Assembly (NCBI GenBank): GCA_943370295.1
Contig: CALRQL020000007.1
Span: 106,284-170,283 of the forward strand
Direction: 5' to 3'
DNA length: 64,000 bases
DNA from: SB11 sp943370295
GTDB taxonomy: Bacteria > Bacteroidota > Bacteroidia > UBA8524
A model generated the notes under the pieces. It was not told the origin of the DNA. It ran no database searches and saw only the letters and a list, made by a program, of their open reading frames with translations. Positions 17,844 through 26,689 of the stretch are shown in pieces (position 1 is the first letter of the stretch; each line of letters begins with the position of its first letter). A program made the translations under genes and the position numbers.

Positions 17844-20033
17844 TTATATTGCCCCTCTGCTTAAAAATCGTTTAATAATACGCCTTACTGTAGAGCGGCG
17901 TTTAGGTATCTCGCCGTAAAGGCTTTCAAGCATTTCGGGGGTAACACGGTTTAGCACCAGCATCACTTTATTTTTTGCTGCCTTTTCGTACAAACCTACG
18001 GCACGTTCGTGTGCACTTGTCCACGAACGTTCTGCATTCATTACTAATAACGATACATGTGCTTGGGCAACTAAATCATACGGTACACTGTTGTGAGACA
18101 GGTAGGGGATTTCTAAAAACACGTACCCAAACTCAAAACTACTATGTCCTTTGCCGGTAAGCAATGCTTGTATGCCATCGGTGGCAAAAAAGCCGCCGCT
18201 TACCTCATAAGGTACGGCCACTACACGTTCATCAAGTTCTATTGTGCCTAACGGCGAAGTTTCAGGATACAGGTATAGAACCTTATGGCCAATTTGTGCA
18301 AAACGGTTGGCAATACGTTGGCTAAGCCATGTTTTACCATCGCCTTGGCGGGCACTAAAGGTATTTATTTGGTAATAGGTACTTTTCTTTTCAGCTTCTT
18401 TAAGTGCAATGGTAATACTGGTAATCAATTGCTCAGTGAGCGATTGCTCCAGTTGTTCAACCATTACTTTCGACCTAACTTTACGCATAGCGGGCAAGGC
18501 TCCGGCAAGTACAAGCCCCGATGATTTTACCGCCTTTTCAGGTGTACGCACAGCATGGTCTAAAATTTCTTGTGCCACAAATAAAGCAAGCAATAATACT
18601 GCACCCGCAATAAACGAGGCAATAATCATTATCATGCGTTTTGATGCTTGCGGGGTTAGCGGATAAAAAGGCTCATCCATAATAGTGAGCGAGTTTGCCA
18701 TTTCAAGATTTTGCTGGCGCAAGTTGGCAAGGTTTAAACCGTGAAGGATTGACAGGTATTCTTTTTCAGTTACATCCACATTACGCTCAAGTCGGGTAAC
18801 TTCTGAGCCTAAAGGTGCAAACTCGTCATAAATCTGGTCGTATTCTTTTAAGCGCTTTTCAAACACTGTAATTCTTGCCGATGATTCTTCGTACTCGATT
18901 ACTTTGTTAAGCCATTCGCCCAATAACTCTTGTTGAGGTACGCTTTCTACCGTATTGTTCAGTTTGTAATACTGTTTGGCAAGCTGGCGCATCTCTTCTT
19001 GTAGGGTCTCTACTTCATACTCAAGCTCCTCAATAAGTTCTGGAGCTTCGCCATATACTTTAGCATTGGCCAGTTTACGGTTGGCAGCTGCCAATTCTTG
19101 ACGTTTAGTCAACAAGTCTTTGTAATTACCTACCACAATCTCACGATCGTCAAGCTTTTTCTCTAAACGCTCCAATGCTGCTTTTGATGCACCAAACTGC
19201 ATTACCTCTTTATAGTAATCAGTAGTCATGTGCTCTTTACTTTCAGCAATGTATTTTGATTGTTCGTGGTAGTTAATGATACGGTTTTGCACCCCAAAGT
19301 TTTTCAACCGGTCTTCAGCAGCGCGCAAATCAACAAGGGCACGGCGCAATTGCTCTTCAAAATAGCGTATTACATTTTGGTTTTCAGAACCTTTTACAGA
19401 GCGGTAACGGTGTTTTGCTACCACCGTTAAAAAGCGTAAGGTGTACATACAAACGGCTTGGTCATCAGCCCTAAAGGCCATTTCAAGCATATCGCTGTTC
19501 ATTTTACGCATTACGGTTAAGCGGCTTAGGATGCTGGATACCGAATAGTGAGAAGTACCGGAATTAATAATATCAGCAATTGCATTGCGGCTTGCCGATG
19601 AACGTAGGCGTTCAATTCGTGCAAACGTAGAATCAATATTACCAGGCACTACAAGTACCTTACGGAGCGAATCCGATACTAACTCTTGCAGCTTTTTAAA
19701 ACTCTTTTCGTTAATAATGGTTACATCGGGCTTGTTTTGCAACAAGTGCAGCGCCAGCATTTTCATGCCCACCTCTTCAAGGGTTTCTCTTGATTTTATG
19801 GTGGTGATAAGGTTGTCAAAAGCAGTATTAACGGCAAAGTAATCCATACGGCTTTCACCACCATCGGTGATGTTAACACCTGAAGCGATACCTGTATAAA
19901 GTATAGTGGATGAAATATATTCTTTGCTAAGGTTTTTTGTTAGGTAAAACACCAAACCTGCCAATAACCCCGGGAATATGATGAGCCACGGGAGCCTCTT
20001 TATCACTAATCTTACAAATCCGAGCAGCGTCAT
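17844..20033 (-). CDS. Wzc-like polysaccharide co-polymerase with degenerate tyrosine-kinase domain
   Basis: A 729-residue inner-membrane protein in the Wzz/Wzc architecture: first helix at about 12-33, a large periplasmic region (35-460) with long coiled coils, second helix at about 465-487, and a cytoplasmic nucleotide-binding-like domain. FSARQGDGKT (about 559-568) keeps a Walker A core, but the following strand reads VLYLYPETSP where BY-kinases have the Walker A' Asp, and the Walker B position reads VFLEIPYL rather than a DxPP type. No C-terminal tyrosine cluster is present (end KRFLSRGAI). It probably controls chain length and couples export, but catalytic kinase activity is doubtful. 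It lies 3 bp after the TolC-like gene. Confidence 0.85.
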   Translation of the reverse strand: MTLLGFVRLVIKRLPWLIIFPGLLAGLVFYLTKNLSKEYISSTILYTGIASGVNITDGGESRMDYFAVNTAFDNLITTIKSRETLEEVGMKMLALHLLQNKPDVTIINEKSFKKLQELVSDSLRKVLVVPGNIDSTFARIERLRSSASRNAIADIINSGTSHYSVSSILSRLTVMRKMNSDMLEMAFRADDQAVCMYTLRFLTVVAKHRYRSVKGSENQNVIRYFEEQLRRALVDLRAAEDRLKNFGVQNRIINYHEQSKYIAESKEHMTTDYYKEVMQFGASKAALERLEKKLDDREIVVGNYKDLLTKRQELAAANRKLANAKVYGEAPELIEELEYEVETLQEEMRQLAKQYYKLNNTVESVPQQELLGEWLNKVIEYEESSARITVFEKRLKEYDQIYDEFAPLGSEVTRLERNVDVTEKEYLSILHGLNLANLRQQNLEMANSLTIMDEPFYPLTPQASKRMIMIIASFIAGAVLLLALFVAQEILDHAVRTPEKAVKSSGLVLAGALPAMRKVRSKVMVEQLEQSLTEQLITSITIALKEAEKKSTYYQINTFSARQGDGKTWLSQRIANRFAQIGHKVLYLYPETSPLGTIELDERVVAVPYEVSGGFFATDGIQALLTGKGHSSFEFGYVFLEIPYLSHNSVPYDLVAQAHVSLLVMNAERSWTSAHERAVGLYEKAAKNKVMLVLNRVTPEMLESLYGEIPKRRSTVRRIIKRFLSRGAI

Positions 20034-20036
20034 CTT

Positions 20037-20894
20037 CTAATTTTTGTTAGGCGTAGTTGGGGCAGGGGTAGTAGTTGCAGGTTTCTTTTTAAGGTATTTC
20101 ATTTCCACTCCCACCAAGGTTTCAAAATCAAAAAATGCGCGTAAAAAGTTGGCTCTTTCCTGCTCAACGTTGTTTTGCGCAATGGCATAAATATTTTTTA
20201 CACGGGCATATTCCGTGGTGTTTATTTTTCCTTCAGCCAACTCAATCTCTGCCACCTGTGCAGATAAAAACGATGATTGTGCATCCTCATTTCGCACGGC
20301 AAGTTTGCGCTGGGCTTCAATCATGTTCACATATACCCTCAAAATCTCCCTGCGAAGTTCCAACTCAATTTGGTCTCTACGGTGAGTCGCAGCTTCAACA
20401 AGGGCACGCAATGTTTTATTTTTTTGGTTTTGCCCAAACAAGGTTGAAAAAGGCAAAGATATGTTTATCCCCGCTCTGTAACCGTTTGATAATTGCGAAT
20501 TATCTACCGGGGTAGAACCCGTAATTATCATAGTTTGGTTACCCACCGCATAATTGTAGAAGCCGCTAAAACCCTGAAAAAACAGCATACGGTTATACCT
20601 GTAATCATGCACTTTGGATTTTATCATCGACTCTTCGTACTTTATGTTAGGCGAGTTTGAGTAAGCAATCTGCAATATAGTATCTAACGATAATAATTGT
20701 TGGCTTATATCAACATCCAGATTAAAGATTAGCGTATCTCTTTTTACAGTATCGGTGGGATCATTAAGCAGGAAGCCCGTTTCGTTAACGGATGACTGTG
20801 CATTTAGGTTAATTGCCACTATAATTGCCAATACTGTATTTATCAGCGTTTTAGGGAGTTTTTGTGTGCGAATAGAGATGCTGTCGTACGACAT
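20037..20894 (-). CDS. short TolC-like outer-membrane exporter protein
   Basis: A 285-residue protein of the outer-membrane efflux (TolC/OEP) family. A signal sequence follows a basic stretch (LPKTLINTVLAIIVAINLNAQ, roughly 13-33 in two parts). The mature region has the family start LLSLDTILQIAYSNSPNIKYEE, a beta segment (FSGFYNYAVG, GYRAGINISLPF) and long helices. At about 250 mature residues it covers about one OEP repeat where TolC has two. First gene of the exopolysaccharide operon, in the position where Wza-type loci have the outer-membrane channel, so it is inferred to provide the outer-membrane route. Pro/Thr-rich tail (TTTPAPTTPNKN). Confidence 0.75.
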   Translation of the reverse strand: MSYDSISIRTQKLPKTLINTVLAIIVAINLNAQSSVNETGFLLNDPTDTVKRDTLIFNLDVDISQQLLSLDTILQIAYSNSPNIKYEESMIKSKVHDYRYNRMLFFQGFSGFYNYAVGNQTMIITGSTPVDNSQLSNGYRAGINISLPFSTLFGQNQKNKTLRALVEAATHRRDQIELELRREILRVYVNMIEAQRKLAVRNEDAQSSFLSAQVAEIELAEGKINTTEYARVKNIYAIAQNNVEQERANFLRAFFDFETLVGVEMKYLKKKPATTTPAPTTPNKN

Positions 20895-20982
20895 TTTTTT
20901 AAAAATTAACCTGTTAACAAGTAGTTGCGAAGCCCGAAATAACTAATTTAGTCGCTTAACATATTAACAAATTATCAGTACT

Positions 20983-22182
20983 ATGGGTAGTGCGTATAAT
21001 GTAAAGGACAGGGATTTTGTGTTTGTTGGCCTACAGCCGTGGGATTTGCCCATTGGTAGCAATTGTAAAAACATTGCCTTGGAGGTGAGCAAAAATAATA
21101 GAGTAATTTATGTAAACTCACCGCTTGACCGAAATACCTTACTGAATAGAAAAGACGACCCTCATGTAAAAAAACGACTTGCTGTGATGGCGGGACAAGA
21201 GCCGCAATTGCAAAAGGTGGGGGATAATATCTGGCAGTTTTTTCCCAATTGCAGGTTAGAATCTATTAACCGTTTGCCCGATGGGCTTTTGTTTGATTTT
21301 TTTAACAAACGCAATAACCGCAGGTTTGCCGCTGAAATTAAAAAAGCCATAGCAGAGCTTGATTTTAAAGACTTTGTGCTGTTTAATGATAGCGATATGT
21401 TTCGCAGTTTTTACCTCAAAGAATTGCTACAACCTACGCAATACATTTACTACACGCGCGATAATTTGCTGGCTGTAGATTACTGGAAACGTCACGGTTT
21501 GCGCATTGAGCCCGCTTTGATGCAAAAAGCCGATTTGGTAACTGCAAACTCAGTGTATTTGGCCCGTGTGGCACAAAAGCACAACGCCAAAAGTTATTAC
21601 GTGGGGCAGGGGTGCGAAACGGAACAGTTTAGTGCAGAGATTACCCACACTGAACCTCAAGACATTCAACATATCAACCATCCGCGCGTTGGATATATTG
21701 GCGCATTGTACGGCCTTAGGCTGGATGTAAAATTACTTGAAAGCATTGCCCGCCAACGTCCGCAGTGGAATATAGTTCTCGTAGGGCCTGAGGATGATGC
21801 TTTTAAAAACAGTGTATTGCACCAATTACCTAACGTGTTTTTCACAGGCCCTAAAAAGCCCGATGAACTGCCTGCCTATCTATCGAGTTTTGATGTGGCT
21901 TTGAACCCGCAAATACTTAACGAGGTAACTATTGGTAACTATCCCCGCAAAATTGATGAATACCTTGCGATGGGTAAACCCACGGTGGCTACAAAAACAG
22001 AGGCAATGGAGATTTTTGACGGCTATGTGTATTTGGCACAAAGCGAAGCCGATTATCTTACCATGATTGAGCAGGCACTAAATGAAACGGATACCTTGCT
22101 GAAACAAAAACGGATTACCTATGCGCTATCGCACACATGGGAAAACAGTGTAGTCGAAATTTACAAGGCGATGGGAGTTTAG
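20983..22182 (+). CDS. glycosyltransferase, TuaH-like GT-B family
   Basis: A 399-residue cytoplasmic GT-B glycosyltransferase. The N-terminus DFVFVGLQPWDLPIGSNCKN resembles the TuaH-type subgroup that acts in teichuronic acid or exopolysaccharide synthesis. The C-terminal half has VGYIGALYGLRLDVKLL (about 237-253), FFTGPKKPDELPAYL and KIDEYLAMGKPTVATKTEAM, the donor-binding region with the E of the KxxEYLAxG motif. Divergent from the exopolysaccharide operon with 88 bp between starts, and plausibly part of the same pathway. Sugar specificity unknown. Confidence 0.85.
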   Translation: MGSAYNVKDRDFVFVGLQPWDLPIGSNCKNIALEVSKNNRVIYVNSPLDRNTLLNRKDDPHVKKRLAVMAGQEPQLQKVGDNIWQFFPNCRLESINRLPDGLLFDFFNKRNNRRFAAEIKKAIAELDFKDFVLFNDSDMFRSFYLKELLQPTQYIYYTRDNLLAVDYWKRHGLRIEPALMQKADLVTANSVYLARVAQKHNAKSYYVGQGCETEQFSAEITHTEPQDIQHINHPRVGYIGALYGLRLDVKLLESIARQRPQWNIVLVGPEDDAFKNSVLHQLPNVFFTGPKKPDELPAYLSSFDVALNPQILNEVTIGNYPRKIDEYLAMGKPTVATKTEAMEIFDGYVYLAQSEADYLTMIEQALNETDTLLKQKRITYALSHTWENSVVEIYKAMGV

Positions 22183-22190
22183 TACAAATC

Positions 22191-22931
22191 CTACTTTAGG
22201 AAGCCTTCTAAGAAATCGCCGAGGAAGTAGGCTACAAGGGCGGCGATAGTGCCCAACACAAGGGTTTCTATAATGCCCTTCTTTTTGCTGGTATGGTTTA
22301 CAATGGACTTTAAGTACCCTACACTGATGAACCCGAAAGCGGTTAACCCTGCCGACCAAATGAAAGCTTTTTGGCCTAAATCAAGTGATAACAAATAATC
22401 CAACACATACACCATAATAGGTATAAACCCTACTATCACAAACGAAATAAAAGTCATTAACCCTGATTGAATTGGGGCTTTGCTACTTTCAAACATTTCA
22501 AGCTCCTCTTTCATCATCACATCCACCCAACGGTCTTTATCGGCAGTAATTACCTCAATGGCTTTTTCAAGTAACTCCCCTTCAAATCCTTTGGCTGTGT
22601 ATATTTCCCGTATTTCTTCAATCTCCTTTTCGCGGTAGTTTTCAATTTCCCAATACTCGTGGCGTTTGTGCTTTTCGTAATTATCCTGCTCTGCCTTGGC
22701 GCTTAGGTAACTTCCCACACTCATTGCAAAACCGTCGGCAAACAAATTGGCAAAACCCAAAATCAAAATCACATCGCTACCCAAACCGGCACCTGCTGCT
22801 CCTGCCACAACGGCAAAGGTTGTGACACAACCGTCGATACCGCCATAAACAAACTCGCCCAAGTAGCCTTGGTACTTACTTAGCGGGTTTTTACCGTGAT
22901 GTATATTGGTTTCGGTGGGTTTGGGACTCAT
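22191..22931 (-). CDS. VIT1/CCC1 family metal transporter
   Basis: A 246-residue membrane protein of the VIT1/CCC1 family (iron/manganese transport). GEFVYGGIDGCVTTFAVVAGAAGAGL (about 22-47) is the first helix region with the conserved DG, followed by GFANLFADGFAMSVGSYLSAKAEQD. A Glu-rich cytoplasmic segment (about 85-140, EIENYREKEIEEIREIY) matches the metal-binding helical insert of VIT1. Three C-terminal helices complete the fold. ATG 22931 is chosen over 22955 because it gives the usual short hydrophilic N-terminus. Likely exports Fe2+ or Mn2+ from the cytoplasm. Monocistronic. Confidence 0.9.
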   Translation of the reverse strand: MSPKPTETNIHHGKNPLSKYQGYLGEFVYGGIDGCVTTFAVVAGAAGAGLGSDVILILGFANLFADGFAMSVGSYLSAKAEQDNYEKHKRHEYWEIENYREKEIEEIREIYTAKGFEGELLEKAIEVITADKDRWVDVMMKEELEMFESSKAPIQSGLMTFISFVIVGFIPIMVYVLDYLLSLDLGQKAFIWSAGLTAFGFISVGYLKSIVNHTSKKKGIIETLVLGTIAALVAYFLGDFLEGFLK

Positions 22932-23055
22932 AATCTGCGTGCAAAATAATTGCAATTTATGTTAACACATTGTGAATTTAGGAATAATCTAACCAGCGGC
23001 CTTATTATGGCATAAGCATTGCGACAATTTACCCATAAATTTTTAAGAGATATAG

Positions 23056-23271
23056 ATGAAACCTCCCAAGAGATGGAAAATGGCCATTTTGATATGGATT
23101 GCCATTTACCCTATTATTACCCTGATGTTTACCTTTTTAGGCCACGTTTTTATGCAAATTAACCCGTTGCCGTTGCGTACATTGCTGATAACAGTTATTG
23201 CAGTACCGTTGATGGTATTTGTAGCAATACCCTTGCTGCAAAAACTAATGGCAAAATGGCTGTATAAATAA
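23056..23271 (+). CDS. small two-helix membrane protein
   Basis: A 71-residue protein with a basic start (MKPPKRWKMA), two hydrophobic helices (about 9-31 and 42-62) and a basic end (KLMAKWLYK). The pattern PPKRWKMAILIWIAIYP resembles the small inner-membrane proteins that occur alone or fused to antibiotic-biosynthesis-monooxygenase domains; no such domain is present here. Function unknown. It lies 4 bp from the end of the convergent acidic protein gene. Confidence 0.65.
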   Translation: MKPPKRWKMAILIWIAIYPIITLMFTFLGHVFMQINPLPLRTLLITVIAVPLMVFVAIPLLQKLMAKWLYK

Positions 23272-23274
23272 GGC

Positions 23275-24726
23275 TTAGCCTTCTTCGTCAATCATTTCAT
23301 CAATCGCCTTTTGGTATTCGGCTGCCTTTTCGGGGTATTTGGCCATTAGGCGCACATACACATCCATAGCGCGTTCCACAAGGTTTTGGCTGCGGTATAT
23401 TTTTGCCAGCGTTTCAGTAGCCAAATCATCGTTCATGGTATCGCTTTCTTTTGATTTGATAAGCGGGTTGAAGAACTCAGTTTTGGGGCGGGATATTGTA
23501 GGGTTGATGGCTATGAAACGACTGATGATATCATCAACGTTTGATTTTTTTACGGGTGCAGCAGGAGTGGGGGCAGGCGTCTCAACGGCAAGGATTACCT
23601 GTGGTTCGGTAACAGGTGTCCCTAAAGGTGCAGTTGGTGCAGGTATTACATCATTTACGATTGGAGCACTTGTTTCATTCGCCTGCTTTTCAGGGGTGTG
23701 TTTTTTTAGTTGTTCAAGCCACTCAAAAAAAGTGCTTGGAGTTATCAATACGCTGGCTTCTTGCGTTTCTTCAGCTTCGGGGATTTCAACCGGAGCGGGA
23801 GTTTCGCTGATAGGGGGTGATAGTTTAAATGCAATGGGTTGCATTTCTTCCACTGGAGCTTGTAGTTCTTCTTCAGGTTCCGGTTGGGCTGTTATTTCCG
23901 GCTCAAAAGCAGCAGTGTAGGTTTCACTTTCCAACTCGGCTACCTTTTCAGCAATGTCTAAAACAAAATCTTCTTCAGTATTGTATAAATCAGCTTCGGC
24001 TACCACCTCTTCATGCTGGGTGGCAATGGTATCCAGCATTGTAAGTTCAAAACCCTCTTCAGAGGTATCTACAGATGGCGAAGGTACAATTACACCGTCG
24101 CCGTCATCATCCAAATGTTCGGCTACCTGTAGTTCAAACTCTTCTTCGGTATTATCATCTCCCCATGCTGTTACGTTTACCGGTTCAGCAGCAACAGCGG
24201 GTGTTATTTCAAAGTGTTCAAAATCGGCATTCTTGTTTTCTTCAGAAGCAGCACCAAAAAACTCATCGTATGCCGATGCCATTTTTTCGGCCTCTTCGTT
24301 TTGTGGCTCAGGTTCTCTTTCAATAGCTTGAATAACGGGTTCAGCTTCAACAGCCATTGCTACAGGCTCTTCTGCCACAGCAACAGGTTCTATTTGGGGT
24401 AATGATTCAACTGCTGCAACCGTTTCAGCCACGTGTATTTGTTGGGTTGCTGTTTGTTCAGTTTGTTTTATTAAATCAGCAGCATCAGCCTCGTCAATAT
24501 TCACTAATTTATACAACAAGCTGCGGTCGCCGGATTGCATAGCAGCTTGTGGCAAAATCTCGGCAAAGCGGTTGCTTTTTTGGTTATGCAGGCTACGAGC
24601 CAACAATAACCAAGCATTGTTGAAATAGGGATATTCTTTTATCAGTCCGCGCAGTTCAGTTTCAGCAGTTGCATCCAATTCAAACGGCTTGCGCAGGTAC
24701 GAGGATATTTTTTGAGGGCTTACCAA
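23275..24726 (-). CDS. acidic TPR-type hypothetical protein
   Basis: A 483-residue protein with a well-ordered N-terminal domain (about 1-85, SSYLRKPFELDATAETEL...), a long acidic Glu/Ala/Pro/Val-rich linker (about 90-400) with no predicted fold, and a C-terminal TPR-like pair of helices (about 435-480, ETLAKIYRSQNLVERAMDVY). The start is TTG at 24726, overlapping the lptE stop by 7 bp. Position directly after lptE is common for such proteins in Bacteroidetes, next to secretion genes. No signal peptide, so cytoplasmic. Function unknown. Confidence 0.7.
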   Translation of the reverse strand: MVSPQKISSYLRKPFELDATAETELRGLIKEYPYFNNAWLLLARSLHNQKSNRFAEILPQAAMQSGDRSLLYKLVNIDEADAADLIKQTEQTATQQIHVAETVAAVESLPQIEPVAVAEEPVAMAVEAEPVIQAIEREPEPQNEEAEKMASAYDEFFGAASEENKNADFEHFEITPAVAAEPVNVTAWGDDNTEEEFELQVAEHLDDDGDGVIVPSPSVDTSEEGFELTMLDTIATQHEEVVAEADLYNTEEDFVLDIAEKVAELESETYTAAFEPEITAQPEPEEELQAPVEEMQPIAFKLSPPISETPAPVEIPEAEETQEASVLITPSTFFEWLEQLKKHTPEKQANETSAPIVNDVIPAPTAPLGTPVTEPQVILAVETPAPTPAAPVKKSNVDDIISRFIAINPTISRPKTEFFNPLIKSKESDTMNDDLATETLAKIYRSQNLVERAMDVYVRLMAKYPEKAAEYQKAIDEMIDEEG

Positions 24727-25247
24727 TTTATTACAGCTTTGTTAAATACATCTTGCACCATCATATCAATAACTGTTTCGTTGAGCGCACGTTCGCGCGA
24801 CGAGAAGTTGATGGATGCATCAAAATCGGTGAAGTTTTGAAACACCTGCTCAAAATTAAATTTTTCCTCGGTTTTGTTCGTAAATTTTATGTTTGATTTC
24901 ACCGTTAGCCTGTTTTGCGCTGCTTGGGTGGTCCCTTGCAGAGCTATGGGGGCAATGGCATAATCTATAATAGTACCGCTAAGGTGCATATCTCCGCCGG
25001 CATCTACCAGTTTCAATGTAGTTTCACGTAAAAACTTGTCTTTTAGCTTTTCTGTGAACACTTGGCTAAGTGATGGCGAAACGAGCGATGCTTTGTTTTG
25101 TATAAAATCAATGCTGATGGTTTTGGCGGTGCCTATGTTAGCACCGCTAAAGGTGTAAACTCCGCACGATTGGAATGCAGGAAGCATGAAAACAAGCACA
25201 AAAAACAAAGCAGGTATGCGCAAACGGCGGTATTTACTCAATATCAT
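24720..25247 (-). CDS. lptE: LptE family LPS-assembly lipoprotein
   Basis: A 175-residue lipoprotein of the Bacteroidetes LptE family. Signal sequence with lipobox FQSC (Cys28), followed by the family opening CGVYTFSGANIGTAKTISIDF. In the Lpt pathway LptE plugs the LptD outer-membrane barrel and helps place LPS on the cell surface. It overlaps the end of the sigma-54 activator gene by 14 bp and the next gene by 7 bp, forming a three-gene operon. lptD is not in the window. Confidence 0.88.
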   Translation of the reverse strand: MILSKYRRLRIPALFFVLVFMLPAFQSCGVYTFSGANIGTAKTISIDFIQNKASLVSPSLSQVFTEKLKDKFLRETTLKLVDAGGDMHLSGTIIDYAIAPIALQGTTQAAQNRLTVKSNIKFTNKTEEKFNFEQVFQNFTDFDASINFSSRERALNETVIDMMVQDVFNKAVINW

Positions 25248-26478
25248 ATTGCTTTATCTTTCTGTACAATGTTCGTTCCGAAATACCCAATTCGTTGGCG
25301 GCTTTTTTACGGCGACCTTTATATTTTGTAAGGGCTTTGCTAATCATTTCCTTCTCTTTCTGCTCCAACGAAAGGCTTTCATCATCGCGGCTTGCATCAG
25401 TAGCTTCAATAAACACCTCGTTGTGCAATGCGGGAGCGGGGTTGCTTATCAGTACGGGTTGTGAAGGGCTGATGTGGTGATGTATATTAATATCGTCAAC
25501 CTCCAGCACGTTTTTAATCAGTTCGCTGTTGGTAGCCACAAAATCATTGCCGTTGCCCACGTTTTCAACCAAACCCAGCACTACTTTTTTCAAATCCATC
25601 ACATCCTTGCGCAAATCAAACAGCACTTTATAAAAGATATCACGTTCACTAAAGTTATTGTTACCGCTTTCAATTCCCGAAAGCATGGGAACGGTGCTTT
25701 CTCTTGGTAAGTAGCGCATCAGCGTGTTTCCGTCAATCACATTACCAGCTTCTAACACACTAAGCTGTTCTATAAGGTTACGCATTTGGCGGATATTGCC
25801 CGGCCAGCGGTAACTCATCAGCATTTGGCGACCTTCAGCATCAAGCCTTAATGGCTCTGTGCGGTATTTATCGGCAAATACATCCGCAAACTTTAAAAAC
25901 AACAGGTAAATATCTTCTTTGCGGTCGCGCAAAGGCGGCACCTTAATGGGTACAGTAGAAAGGCGATAGTACAAATCTTCACGGAAACGCCCGCGTTGGG
26001 TACCTTCTTGCAAATCGCGGTTGGTTGCAGCCACCACTCGCACATCTGTTTTTTGCACTTTAGATGAGCCTACTTTAATAAACTCACCGCTTTCTAAAAC
26101 GCGCAGCAATCGGGCTTGTGTTTCAAGAGGCAGTTCGCCTACCTCGTCCAAAAATATAGTGCCGCCGTTTACGGTTTCAAAGTAGCCCTTGCGAGTGTCA
26201 TGTGCGCCTGTAAAGGCTCCTTTTTCGTGACCAAAAAGTTCACTATCGATGGTTCCTTCGGGTATGGCGCCGCAGTTTACAGCAATAAATGGTCCGTGTT
26301 TACGGTTACTAAGGTGGTGTATAATTTTAGAAAAAGCTTCCTTACCCACACCGCTTTCACCGTTTATAAGTACGGTAATATCAGTGGGAGACACTTTTAC
26401 GGCAGTTTCTAAGGCGATATTAAGCATAGGCGAGTTGCCTATGATTTCAAACCGCTGTTTTACGGATTGTATGTCCAT
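25234..26478 (-). CDS. sigma-54 dependent transcriptional activator without receiver domain
   Basis: A 414-residue enhancer-binding protein. The AAA+ domain starts near residue 10: Walker A GESGVGKE (40-47), the sigma-54 contact loop GAFTGA (87-92), Walker B GTIFLDE (106-112), and an arginine-finger region REDLYYRLS. A less conserved linker (about 270-370) leads to a Fis-type helix-turn-helix at the end (KAANELGISERTLYRKIKQY, about 391-410). There is no N-terminal receiver or sensor domain, so its activity must be set by other means. First gene of the operon with lptE, a gene order that recurs in Bacteroidetes. Confidence 0.92.
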   Translation of the reverse strand: MDIQSVKQRFEIIGNSPMLNIALETAVKVSPTDITVLINGESGVGKEAFSKIIHHLSNRKHGPFIAVNCGAIPEGTIDSELFGHEKGAFTGAHDTRKGYFETVNGGTIFLDEVGELPLETQARLLRVLESGEFIKVGSSKVQKTDVRVVAATNRDLQEGTQRGRFREDLYYRLSTVPIKVPPLRDRKEDIYLLFLKFADVFADKYRTEPLRLDAEGRQMLMSYRWPGNIRQMRNLIEQLSVLEAGNVIDGNTLMRYLPRESTVPMLSGIESGNNNFSERDIFYKVLFDLRKDVMDLKKVVLGLVENVGNGNDFVATNSELIKNVLEVDDINIHHHISPSQPVLISNPAPALHNEVFIEATDASRDDESLSLEQKEKEMISKALTKYKGRRKKAANELGISERTLYRKIKQYDIE

Positions 26479-26494
26479 TATTCAGGTTAGATTT

Positions 26495-26502
26495 CAAAAT
26501 TA
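26495..26502 (-). promoter_or_regulatory. -7 promoter element TAnnTTTG
   Basis: TAATTTTG on the minus strand, 16 nt upstream of the sigma-54 activator start. No matching -33 element is seen. It could drive the activator-lptE operon. Confidence 0.35.
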
Positions 26503-26689
26503 AGATAATCGCGACAGAATGTCATGCTTTCGGAAAAATTTTCACCCTTATGCATTGATGCAAAGAGGTAAAAAAATGTTCAGGCCTTTGTCTGTGCATA
26601 TTTTACCCGTTACTTAAACCATATTTATACCAAAATTGTTTATATTAAAGTTGTAACATTGTTTTATTGATAAATTTTAAAAAATAAAC

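Noticed and set aside
22191..22931. link between the VIT1 transporter and the exopolysaccharide genes
   Set aside because: Convergent with the glycosyltransferase at 20983 and functionally unrelated; neighbouring by chance is the simpler view.
23339..23920. 193-codon plus-strand frame opposite the acidic protein gene
   Set aside because: It is the antisense shadow of the Glu/Ala/Val/Pro-rich coding sequence; its Ser/Thr/Gly/Val-rich translation is a by-product of that composition.
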